Assembly: GCA_039000515.1 (NCBI GenBank)
Contig: JBCFYV010000012.1
Span: 128,474,652 to 128,538,651, forward strand
Reading direction: 5' to 3'
Length of the DNA: 64,000 nucleotides
Origin: Timema cristinae
Lineage: Eukaryota; Arthropoda; Insecta; Phasmatodea; Timematidae
Part shown: positions 1-12,800 of the stretch, in pieces
Layout: each line of letters begins with the position of its first letter
Position numbering within the stretch: position 1 is the stretch's first letter
Made by a program: the position numbers and the translations under genes
Notes under the pieces: generated by a model
The model's input: only the letters and a program-made list of their open reading frames with translations
Database searches by the model: none
Told to the model about the DNA's origin: nothing

Positions 1-255
1 CACTGGTTGGTGATATGTTGTCAGTTCTGTTCCTCTAAGTAACGCAAGCTGCCCCTCAAACACATTCACTGGTTGGTGATATGTTGTCAGTTTTGTCCCT
101 CTAAGTAACACAAGCTGCCCCTCAAACATATTCACTGGTTGGTGATATGTTGTCAGTTTTGTTCCTCTGAGTAACACAAGCTACCCCTCAAACACATTCA
201 CTGGTTGGTGATATGGTGTCAGTTCTGTTCCTCTAAGTAACATAAGCTGCCCCTT
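1..255. repeat. 66-bp tandem repeat, about 4 copies
   Basis: The motif CACTGGTTGGTGATATG recurs at 1, 67, 133 and 199, giving an exact 66-base period. Copies are about 95 percent alike. The array is cut by the window start. It lies downstream of the last visible AOAH exon, probably in the next intron. Confidence 0.97.
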
Positions 256-683
256 AGGTTCCCTCTCCCAATGTTTCTATCACAGATATCCATTCAACCA
301 ACCTGAGATTAGTAAATAGTTACATGACTAAGGGTGTATCTAAACTCAATCAACCTGGTGTTCTTGGGATAAAGTGCTTGCTTCAAGACCCGATGTTTGT
401 GGTTTCAAACCCAGCCGAGTCCTTGGGAGGGGAAATAAAGCCATCGATTGTGGCTTGTAAAGGAACCCTGGAAGGTATGCAAAAATACCTTTCTTGGCAA
501 AATTGATAGGCTCTATAGTGCTCGCTCATAGAAATTAATCATGGAAGGCAATGAAGAACCACCATACTTTCTGAATTTCTCTAATACATAATATTTCTAC
601 CAGATGGTGCAGTCAGCACTAACCAGCATGCCCAGCTCACATCAAACAACCCTTAAGTCAATTGAGCTGAAACAAAAACTTAC
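256..683 (+). other. Intronic stretch with a tRNA-like SINE fragment
   Basis: Near 345-430 there is an A-box-like stretch (TTGGGATAAAGTGCTTGC) and a B-box-like stretch (GGTTTCAAACCC), as in a tRNA-derived SINE. Nothing else is recognised. Confidence 0.4.
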
Positions 684-802
684 CTGTGATGTTATTTTTC
701 TTAATGTTGCGTTACTGTTCATCCAGCCAACACATGGGCCTATTTCCATACAGTTGAACCAATTATAGACATCATGGTAGTACACATTGTTACCAACTTG
801 AC
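684..802 (-). CDS. AOAH: AOAH exon: [12 protein letters not shown] segment, last exon in window
   Basis: It completes the HPIG codon, then encodes 39 codons with [20 protein letters not shown] and LRKITSQ. This matches the NCxxxxPCxGWMxSN region near the AOAH C-terminus. The donor GTAAGT shows that at least one more exon follows. That exon should hold the catalytic DGFHP-type His block; I did not find it in 1-683. Confidence 0.93.
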
Positions 803-3800
803 CTGAGGAAATATAAACATTAAACTTGTAGTGGCTCGTGAACCTAGACTTTTTCGTTGAGCTGAGTTTGTTACATTAAAATATATCATGGTTCAAACAT
901 TGCACCTCCACATTATCAATGTATTGAGAGTCTAACCTCTTATACCACGAGACCACCAGTGCTCACTTTCCGGCCACTCGGCCCACAAATTATTATTTTA
1001 ATAAAATTACCAAGTCTACAGCATCTCAATAAACCGACATATATGAGGAAGGTGAAAATGATGAAATGCACCAGAATTCACCTGATGAGGTTACAGTTCA
1101 TACTTGAATTACACTAATTGAATAGAGATGAGAAAGGTAGAGCTTTTGAGTAAATGTACATACATTTGCTTGGAGAGAAGAGTGTTAAGACAAAGCCCCC
1201 TTCATTACACCCAACTGGGATCTGAACCCTGATCACCGGCAGTCCAGACCATTCGACCTCCGATGCTTAGTTTGAAAAATGTTGGTTTTATGCGAGTGTT
1301 TGCTAATAACCTATGGGATGAAGTCTGTCCGCCATGATGGGATATATGAGTCCTCCGTCGACGAGTCCTATCAGCACAACATGGCTCCCGGCAGGCAAGA
1401 TGGCTTCCAGAGACTCGAGAACTTGTACCACATTCTTCCTGAACGTTTCAGGGGTAGTCATCTTAGAGGTGGTGTCAGAAAACCTACAAATGAAGCTACG
1501 TATCATGTTACATGTCAAGTTACATGTTGGATGGAAGGTTCAACTTAAACAATTCATGAATAAATACGACGGAACAATAACAGTTGTACAGGACACCAAT
1601 AAGAAGAGGTGCAACATGGGATGAGGTGGAGGAAGGGACAGTGGACGTAGTTATACAGGGTGCTCTGGAGGAAGGGACAGTGGACGTAGTTATACTGGGT
1701 GCTCTGGAGGAACTGACTGTGGACGTAGTTATACAGGGTGCTCTGGAGGAAGTGACTGTGGACGTAGTTATACAGGGTGCTCTGGAGGAAGGGACAGTGG
1801 ACGTAGTTATACTGGGTGCTCTGGAGGAACTGACTGTGGACGTAGTTATACAGGTTGCTGTGGAAGAACTGACTGTGGACGTAGTTATACAGGGTGCTCT
1901 GGAGGAAGACTGTGGACGTAGTTATACAGAGTGCTGTGGAGGAACTGACTGTGGACGTAGTTATACAGGGTGCTGTGGAGGAACTGACTGTGAACGTAGT
2001 TATACAGGGTGCTCTGGAGGAACTGACTGTGGACGTAGTTATACAGGGTGCTCTGGAGGAATTGGCTGTGGACGTAGTTATAAAGGGTGCTCTGGAGGAA
2101 CTGACTGTGGACGTAGTTATACAAAGTGCTGTGGAGGAACTGACTGTGGACGTAGTTATACAGGGTGCTCTGGAGGAAGTGACTGTGGACGTAGTTATAC
2201 AGAGTGCTCTGGAGGAACTGACTGTGGACGTAGTTATACAGAGTGCTGTGGAGGAACTGACTGTGGACGTAGTTATACAGGGTGCTGTGGAGGAACTGAC
2301 TGTGGACGTAGTTATACAGGTGCTCTGGAGGAACTGACTGTGGACGTAGTTATACAGGGTGCTCTGGAGGAACTGACTGTGGACGTAGTTATACAGGGTG
2401 CTCTGGAGGAACTGACTGTGGACGTAGTTATACAGGGTGCTTGGAGGAACTGACTGTGGACGTAGTTATACAGGTGCTCTGGAGGAACTGACTGTGGACG
2501 TAGTTATACAGGGTGCTCTGGAGGAACTGACTGTGGACGTAGTTATACAGGGTGCTCTGGAGGAACTGACTGTGGACGTAGTTATACAGGGTGCTCTGGA
2601 GGAATGACTGTGGACGTAGTTATACAGGTGCTCTGGAGGAATGACTGTGGACGTAGTTATACAGGGTGCTCTGGAGGAACTGACTGTGGACGTAGTTATA
2701 CAGGGTGCTCTGGAGGAACTGACTGTGGACGTAGTTATACAGGGTGCTCTGGAGGAACTGACTGTGGACGTAGTTATACAGGGTGCTCTGGAGGAACTGA
2801 CTGTGGACGTAGTTATACAGGGTGCTCTGGAGGAAGTTGACTGTGGACGTAGTTATACAGGGTGCTCTGGAGGAACTGACTGTGGACGTAGTTATACAGG
2901 GTGCTCTGGAGGAACGATGTGGACGTAGTTATACAGGTGCTGTGGAGACTGCTGTGGACGTAGTTATACAGGTGCTCTGGAGGAACTGACTGTGGACGTA
3001 GTTATACAGGGTGCTCTGGAGGAATTACTGTGGACGTAGTTATACAGGGTGCTCTGGAGGAACTGACTGTGGACGTAGTTATACAGGTGCTCTGGAGGAA
3101 CTGACTGTGGACGTAGTTATACAGGGGTTATACAGAGTGCTTGGAGGAATGACTGTGGACGTAGTTATACAGGGTGCTCTGGAGGAACTGACTGTGGACG
3201 TAGTTATACAGGGTGCTCTGGAGGAACTGACTGTGGACGTAGTTATACAGGGTGCTCTGGAGGAATGACTGTGGACGTAGTTATACAGGGTGCTCTGGAG
3301 GAACTGACTGTGACGTAGTTATACAGGGTGCTCTGGAGGAACTGACTGTGGACGTAGTTATACAGGGTGCTCTGGAGGAAGTACTGTGGACGTAGTTATA
3401 CAGGGTGCTCTGGAGGAACTGACTGTGGACGTAGTTATACAGGGTGCTCTGGAGGAATGACTGTGAGCTATTATACAGAGTGCTTGGAGAACTGATGTGG
3501 ACGTAGTTATACAGGGTGCTCTGGAGGAACTGACTGTGGACTAGTTATACAGGTGCTCTGAGGAATATGTGGACGTAGTTATACAGGGTGCTTGGAGGAA
3601 CTGACTGTGGACGTAGTTATAAGGGTGCTTGGAGGAATGATGTGGACGTAGTTAACAGGTGCTTGGAGGAATACTGTGGACGTAGTTATACAGGGTGCTC
3701 TGGAGGAACTGACTGTGGACGTAGTTATACAGGGTGCTCTGGAGGAACTGACTGTGGACGTAGTTATACAGGGTGCTCTGGAGGAAGTTACTGTGGGACG

Positions 3801-6800
3801 TAGTTATACAGGGTGCTCTGGAGGAACTGACTGTGGACGTAGTTATACAGGGTGCTCTGGAGGAACTGACTGTGGACGTAGTTATACAGAGTGCTCTGGA
3901 GGAAGACTGGGAGTTTATACAGGGTGCTTGGAGGAATGACTGTGGAGTTATATCAGGGTGCTCTGGAGGAACTGACTGTGGACGTAGTTATACAGGTGCT
4001 TGGAGGAACTGACTGTGGACGTAGTTATACAGGGTGCTTGGAGGAACTGACTGTGGACGTAGTTATACAGGGTGCTCTGGAGGAATGACTGTGGACGTAG
4101 TTATACAGGGTGCTCTGAGGAACTGACTGTGGACGTAGTTATACAGGGTGCTCTGGAGGAACTGACTGTGGACGTAGTTATACAGGGTGCTCTGGAGGAA
4201 CTGACTGTGGACGTAGTTATACAGGGTGCTCTGGAGGAACTGACTGTGGACGTAGTTATACAGGGTGCTGTGGAGGAACTGACTGTGGACGTAGTTATAC
4301 AGGGTGCTCTGGAGGAACTGACTGTGGACGTAGTTATACAGGGTGCTCTGGAGGAACTGACTGTGGACGTAGTTATACAGGGTGCTCTGGAGGAACTGAC
4401 TGTGGACGTAGTTATACAGGCTTAAGTAGTTGGCTTGAGGAACTGACTGTGGACGTAGTTATACAGGGTGACTCTGGAGAGAACTGGACTGACTGTGGAC
4501 GTAGTTATACAGGGTGCTTGGAGGAACTGACTGTGGACTGTAGTAGTTATACAGGGTGCTCTGGAGGACTGAGTGATGTTACAGGGCTGGAGGAAGACGT
4601 GATGTAGTTACAGTGTAGAGTTGTAGAGAAATTGAGGACTGAAGAGAAGGGGCATGTTACTGTACGGGGAGAGTAACAGGATTGTTGAGTATCGGGAAAT
4701 ATAGGAGTACATGAAATGATGCAGATAACAGGAAGTGTCATGGAGGAAGATGTGGAAGATTAAGTATTTTAAAAATGACCGGCACAGGCTGGAAATAGTT
4801 GATGACGATAATGACCAGCGAATCAGAAGACGCTATAAATGACTTATTTAGGACTGTGACAGATTTATGATTTCCATTCGAGTTGAATCTGAATCTAGGC
4901 AAACAGCTTGATCAATTTTGAATCAATATCATGCTCAGATTTTTTTTAATCTAATCTGAATTGAATATCAATACTAAAAATATAAAATTTTGAATCGAAT
5001 TGAATCAAATATTTATTTTGAAAATTTTTCAATTCACCTCAGAATAACATATCCTTACTAAATTACATAGTTTTTGTAATGGTTTGATGTATAAGACCAT
5101 ATAAATTTGAAACTATTCTTTAAGTATGAAAAGATTCAAATTTCAAACTAAACCCATAGAATCAGAATCTGAAATTTACCTAAATTTGAAGTTTTGAAGG
5201 TTCACATAGGCTTATCCAATCTAATGTTGGGATTGTGATAAATATACTTTTATTATAATGTAAAAAAATTTATAATCATAGACTTGAGGAAAATCTAGCC
5301 AATTAATTTAAATGGTTTGAAATCAAATTGTTACCCAAATAGTCCAAGTTGATTAGACTTGAAGTACTTGTGGAGGTAAAGTAGTGTGATAAAAGAGCAC
5401 GAGATGTGTTGTTTGCAAGTCACGGACCAACAAATTGTACCAAGAAAGACGTCTACACACAATAAACAAACAATCGAGGAACTAAATGAAATTTTTTGCA
5501 ACATCAACATATTTGGCCGACAGAAACACTTCACTTAACGTAAAATAACGTGGACGTTTTCTCCTGGTCAGATATTTATGTTGAGTTTACATCACATCAA
5601 TGTTATGTAAGTATGTTGTGATCCTTGCATTATGTTAAGTTGACACAAGGGAACAAGATGGAGAGAGTGAATACACCAGCACTTGATTAAAGAGAGCAAT
5701 AAGAGCCCAATGTGCCCCAATGAGTGATCAGATACTGGTTGGTTCCCTGGTCTAAACACACAATAATGTTCCATTGCGTGTCTAAACTGCTATCACATTA
5801 CTAACTCTGTTAATATGACAAACCCTTACCTGGTCTATTGAAACAACTGTGCAGGTTGGCCATTTATAGTCTCATTACTGTATATATAAAATACATTCGA
5901 GTCAATATATTCTCCAGGCGGAGAATGTAATACTAACCTATTGCAGACATCATTTCCAAACATGCCGTAGAACACTAGTGCAGGGTTGTCTGTTGTTTGA
6001 TTCCTGGAAACCGTCTTTAAATACCGTGGCAAGTCTTCACTGGAGGCCCCATTTTGGGACAGGTTCTGGTAGTCTCTATGATTGCAACGGTTACGAGACC
6101 GCAGCTTCCAATATATGGAGTCAGTGTACCCCTGATCAGAAGAAACAAGCACCAGTGAGAACATGTGATACTGTTGTGGCAAGGTCGAGCACCAGTGAGA
6201 ACATGTGAGACTGTTGTGGCAAGGTCGAGCACCAGTGAGAACATGTGAGACTGTTGTGGCAAGGTCGAGCACCAGTGAGAACATGTGAGACTGTTGTGGC
6301 AAGGTCGAGCACCAGTGACAACATGTGAGACTGTTGTGGCAAGTTGAGGAAACAGCAACATAGCTGCACTATAGCATCTATCATGTTCATGTGTTTACTC
6401 TGGCTAGTGGATAAACCACTACAATTTCTCAATCCATCTACAGGTAAATAGTCTCTTGGAAGCAGCTCAGGATGACGACTAGCGCTGCCCACTCGGCATT
6501 CTGAACTAGAGAGCTGAAAGAGGGAGGGGCAAGGTGGCAAGGCAGAGAAAAGATGTGTCGATATTTCGGAAAAATAAAATGCTGACAGGCATTTCGAACG
6601 CCAATTAATATGAGGTAAGGGCAGGAACCATCCTTTTTGTTCAGTTTTGACTTGGTGTTCACCGTGGATGTGCGAAGGAGGATTGAGACCGCCATCAAGA
6701 TGTGATTCTGACGTGTAAAATCTATTTTCCAATGCAGTTTTGTAGCTTGGAATTTATATTCTTGTGGTAACAATTTTTATATTTTATATTTGTTAGTTAT

Positions 6801-9800
6801 CGAATGAGACTCCGTTATCCGGTTCCCAAACATTTCATCCTGAAGGACATGTGGCTGCCATGATCCTGTGGGAGTAGATTCCGGACCCTCACACAGTCTC
6901 ATGAGCGCCCAAACTGTGTCAAGCCACGCAAGTTGCACTGGCAGTTTCTTTATAGACCATTGTTTAACTTTAGCTTACCTTACACTTAATAATTCTTTTT
7001 TTATCAAACAAATATTTTTCACTCTGTTTTCGATCAACCTTATGTACCTACAAAATTTACCTAAGGTAAAACATTTGGTGAAACTTTTTAACCAAGGTCA
7101 TATTTATATTAAAATTTTAAATTAACTCACTGTGCATTTGACATTTCATTTTTAATTTTGGATACATTTTCAGGGAACTAACAAGGTGTTGGGAATTAAT
7201 TGGATTTCTCTTGCGGTCACCATAACTAGCGGCCGACTCTAAATTTAACGTTAATTTGAGTTTGATGGGTCTTGGTTAACAAATTAGATAAAATCAAGTG
7301 GTGCCCATTGCACCAGTCCCCACCCCCTCCCTCTCGATGTTTCATGTACTTCAGTTTTGTCCCTTCACTACACCTCGTCAAACCACACCCCAGCTCATCA
7401 TGTAGCCGGCCGGGCATTTGTATCAATATTTTGGCAGAAATATTATTACACATTGAAACAGAAAAACATAAATTTCTAGATAGATCTAAAAATAAAAAGT
7501 CTTACAATGTCACAAAATTATTTTTTAAACATGCTTTTAAAAAGTTGTCTACAATTCAACTCGGGCTGATTGGTTAATCCAGGGAACTGTCCTGTAGGAA
7601 TCTTCCTGCCTGGAGGTGGATTCAAAGTCCTTGGAGAAATATCTATCTAGACTAGGAAACGAGGAGAATATAATAATTTAGAAATGCAAGTCGATGCCCT
7701 TTAGGCAGGAATAACAGAGTGAGTGTTTTTACTCATCAACAGAAGAGGGTAAGTGTTATCAGCAGATAAATACAAGCCTTAACCCCTTGACATACTTTGA
7801 CGAGCAAGGCTCGCACATTCCAGGAGGGTTATAAATAGAACTTGGCAGTTTTATTTCTAATTTTCCTAACTCCCCCCGAATAGCAGGTGCTACTTCAATA
7901 GACGGCAGGACTGGTTTCAATAAAACTTGCTCCTAACTCCCCTGAATAGCAGGTGCTACTTCAATAGACAGCAGGGGTGGTTTCAATAAAACTTGCTCCT
8001 AACTCCCCCGAATAGCAGGTGCTACTTCAATAGACAGCAGGGGTGGTTTCAATAAAACTTGCTCCTAACTCCCCCCGAATAGCAGGTGCTACTTCAATAG
8101 ACAGCAGGGGTGGTATCAATAAAACTTGCTCCTAACTCCCCCGAATAGCAGGTGCTACTTCAATAGACGACAGGGGTGGTTTCAATAAAACTTGCTCCTA
8201 ACTCCCCCCGAATAGCAGGTGCTACTTCAATAGACAGCAGGGGTGGTTTCAATAAAACTTGCTCCTAACTCCCCCCGAATAGCAGGTGCTACTTCAATAG
8301 ACGACAGGGGTGGTTTCAATAAAACTTGCTCCTAACTCCCCCCGAATAGCAGGTGCTACTTCAATAGACAGCAGGGGTGGTTTCAATAAAACTTGCTCCT
8401 AACTCCCCCCCGAATAGCAGGTGCTACTTCAATAGACGACAGGGGTGGTTTCAATAAAACTTGCTCCTAACTCCCCCCCGAATAGCAGGTGCTACTTCAA
8501 TAGACGACAGGGGTGGTTTCAATAAAACTTGCTCCTAACTCCCCCCGAATAGCAGGTGCTACTTCAATAGACGACAGGGGTGGTTTCAATAAAACTTGCT
8601 CCTAGCTCCCCCCGAATAGCAGGTGCTACTTCAATAGACAACAGGGGTGGCTATCTCCTCCTCGAATAGCAGGTGCTACTTCAATAGACGACAGGGGTGG
8701 CTAACTCCTCCTCGAATAGCAGGTGCTACTTCAATAGACGACAGGGGTGGTTTCAATAAAACTTGCTCCTAGCTCCCCCCGAATAGCAGGTGCTACTTCA
8801 ATAGACAACAGGGGTGGCTATCTCCTCCTCGAATAGCAGGTGCTACTTCAATAGACGACAGGGGTGGCTAACTCCCCCCCGAATAGCAGGTGCTACTTCA
8901 ATAGACGACACGAGTGGCTAACTCCCCCTCGAATAGCAGGTGCTACTTCAATAGACGACAGGGGTGGTTTCAATAAAACTTGCTCCTAACTCCCCCCCGA
9001 ATAGCAGGTGCTACTTCAATAGACGACACGAGTGGCTAACTCCTCCTCGAATAGCAGGTGCTACTTCAATAGACGACAGGGGTGGCTAACTCCTCCTCGA
9101 ATAGCAGGTGCTACTTCAATAGACGGCAGGGGTGGCTAACTCCTCCCTGAATAGCAGGTGCTACTTCAATAGACGACAGGGGTGGTTTCAATAAAACTTG
9201 CTCCTAACCCCCCCCCCCCCCCCCCCCCCCCCGAATAGCAGGTGCTACTTCAATAGACGACACGAGTGGCTAACTCCCCCTCGAATAGCAGGTGCTACTT
9301 CAATAGACGACAGGGGTGGCTAACTCCCCCTCGAATAGCAGCTGCTACTTCAATAAACAACAGGGGTGGCTAACTCCTCCTCGAATAGCAGGTGCTACTT
9401 CAATAGACGACAGGGGTGGCTAACTCCTCCTCGAATAGCAGGTGCTACTTCAATAGACGACAGGAGTGGCTAACTCCTCCTCGAATAGCAGGTGCTACTT
9501 CAATAGACGACAGGGGTGGCTAACTCCTCCTCGAATAGCAGGTGCTACTTCAATAGACGACAGGAGTGGCTAACTCCTCCCCGAATAGCAGGTGCTACTT
9601 CAATAGACGACAGGGGTGGTTTCAATAAAACTTGCTCCTAACTCCCCCCCGAATAGCAGGTGCTACTTCAATAGACGACAGGAGTGGCTAACTCCTCCTC
9701 GAATAGCAGGTGCTACTTCAATAGACGACAGGGGTGGCTAACTCCTCCCCGAATAGCAGGTGCTACTTCAATAGACGACAGGAGTGGCTAACTCCTCCCC

Positions 9801-12800
9801 GAATAGCAGGTGCTACTTCAATAGACGACAGGAGTGGCTAACTCCTCCTCGAATAGCAGGTGCTACTTCAATAGACGACAGGGGTGGCTAACTCCTCCTC
9901 GAATAGCAGGTGCTACTTCAATAGACGACAGGGGTGGCTAACTCCTCCTCGAATAGCAGGTGCTACTTCAATAGACGACAGGGGTGGTTTCAATAAAACT
10001 TGCTCCTAACTCCCCCCGAATAGCAGGTGCTACTTCAATAGACGACAGGGGTGGCTAACTCCTCCTCGAATAGCAGGTGCTACTTCAATAGACGACAGGA
10101 GTGGCTAACTCCTCCTCGAATAGCAGGTGCTACTTCAATAGACGACAGGAGTGGCTAACTCCTCCTCGAATAGCAGGTGCTACTTCAATAGACGACAGGG
10201 GTGGTTTCAATAAAACTTGCTCCTAACTCCCCCCCGAATAGCAGGTGCTACTTCAATAGACGACAGGGGTGGTTTCAATAAAACTTGCTCCTAACTCCCC
10301 CCGAATAGCAGGTGCTACTTCAATAGACGACAGGGGTGGTTTCAATAAAACTTGCTCCTAGCTCCCCCCGAATAGCAGGTGCTACTTCAATAGACAACAG
10401 GGGTGGCTATCTCCTCCTCGAATAGCAGGTGCTACTTCAATAGACGACAGGGGTGGCTAACTCCTCCTCGAATAGCAGGTGCTACTTCAATAGACAGGGG
10501 TGGTTTCAATAAAACTTGCTCCTAACTCCCCCCCGAATAGCAGGTGCTACTTCAATAGACGACAGGGGTGGCTAACTCCTCCTCGAATAGCAGGTGCTAC
10601 TTCAATAGACGACAGGGGTGGTTTCAATAAAACTTGCTCCTAACTCCCCCCCGAATAGCAGGTGCTACTTCAATAGACGACAGGGGTGGCTAACTCCTCC
10701 CCGAATAGCTGGTGCTACTTCAATAGACGACAGGAGTGGCTAACTCCTCCCCGAATAGCAGGTGCTACTTCAATAGACTACAGGAGTGGCTAACTCCTCC
10801 CCGAATAGCAGGTGCTACTTCAATAGACGACAGGGGTGGTTTCAATAAAACTTGCTCCTAACTCCCCCCCGAATAGCAGGTGCTACTTCAATAGACGACA
10901 GGAGTGGCTAACTCCTCCTCGAATAGCAGGTGCTACTTCAATAGACGACAGGGGTGGCTAACTCCTCCTCGAATAGCAGGTGCTACTTCAATAGACGACA
11001 GGGGTGGTTTCAATAAAACTTGCTCCTAACTCCCCCCCGAATAGCAGGTGCTACTTCAATAGACGACAGGGGTGGCTAACTCCTCCTCGAATAGCAGGTG
11101 CTACTTCAATAGACGACAGGAGTGGCTAACTCCTCCTCGAATAGCAGGTGCTACTTCAATAGACGACAGGAGTGGCTAACTCCTCCTCGAATAGCAGGTG
11201 CTACTTCAATAGACGACAGGGGTGGTTTCAATAAAACTTGCTCCTAACTCCCCCCGAATAGCAGATGCTACTTCAATAGACGACAGGGGTGGTTTCAATA
11301 AAACTTGCACTTCTAGTCGTCATTATATTCCAATCAAAACTTCAAGTAGTATTTTTTATGAAGAGGTCAGTACAGTCAAGCTAAGAAATGGCGTCAACTA
11401 GTAAACAGAAAGTTTCTCGGCCTAAAGAATGGCACGTGATTCTGACAATGAAAATCAATTAGTAGATATTTGTGATAACGAGGAACTGATGATTGTGAAC
11501 GTGAACAACTAACTGGAGGTGTCAGCAATAATAACATAGATAGGCACGCGCTTTTGGGAGTTGTGATTCAGACAATCAAACAAATGTAGAGATAACTGGA
11601 GGTGTCAGCAATAATAACATAGATAGGTCTTCTGAATGTGACCGCGCTTTTGGGAGTTGTGATTCAGACAATCAAACAAATGTAAATATGGGGTAAACGA
11701 AAGCACACATCTGACAATCAAGGCCGGGTGTGGTCTTCTGGTGATAATAATCCCCCAAAGGATGAAGGGAGGTGCTAGGGGAGAGGGGTGATAGTGGAGG
11801 TAGATTGAGGGGAAACTGGAGGGAGGAGAAAAATGCTGTTTAGGATTGATATAACAAATATATTATAGAAGTTATATCAGTTAAACTAAACTTGTGCATA
11901 TAGTATTTTGTCGTGAATTTGAATGGTAATCCTGGTGGTAAGCATAGCCATGTCAAATATTTTGTTCAATGCCTTCTAAGTGTGAATACTGAGGTGCGTC
12001 AAGTTAACTGCACTGTTATTAGTAGCCCTTCATAGCAGATTACCAACATAACAAACTTACCTTAATAAGAAGTGGTTCTGTTGTATTCATAAAACCCGTT
12101 ATAAAACCATATTCGGGCCAATCCAACTCGTCCAGAAAAGGCATTGTGAAGTTATGTAAACTCTCCTAAAATTACAATACAAAACATTGTGAGGAGTTTA
12201 TATCATAGGCGCAACTTCAAGTGATAGTTTTATAATCTGGACTTACATACCAGCTTGATTCACGATGTCCAAATAACCAATCTGAGCTTTATATGGGAAA
12301 TAAAAGATGAAATGTTACATGCAACTTTCTAAATGGAAGAAACATGACGTTATTTTCTATGTAAAGTTACCTGGTAGCTAGTCTTTCTACTGAGTTAAGG
12401 GAAACACGACATTATTTTCTATGTAAAGTTACCTGGTAGCTAGTCTTTCTACTGAGTTAAGGGAAACATGACGTTATTTTCTATGTAAAGTTACCTGGTA
12501 GCTAGTCTTTCTACTGAGTTAAGGAAACACACGACATTATTTTCTATGTAAAGTTACCTGGTAGCTAGTCTTTCTACTGAGTTAAGGGAAACACGACATT
12601 ATTTTCTATGTGAAGTTACCTGGTAGCTAGTCTTTCTACTGAGTTAAGGGAAACACGACATTATTTTCTATGTGAAGTTACCTGGTAGCTAGTCTTTCTA
12701 CTGAGTTAAGGGAAACACGACATTATTTTCTATGTAAAGTTACCTGGTAGCTAGTCTTTCTACTGAGTTAAGGGAAACACGACATTATTTTCTATGTAAA

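Noticed and set aside
540..600. Possible next AOAH exon downstream of 684
   Set aside because: A short minus-strand reading (EKFRKYGGSS) loosely resembles the region after LRxLT, but there is no His block, no fitting acceptor and a stop follows.
1584..4425. Open frames with 13-residue repeats ([13 protein letters not shown] or [13 protein letters not shown])
   Set aside because: Products of the 39-bp array, open in several frames at once, inside an AOAH intron and broken by indels.
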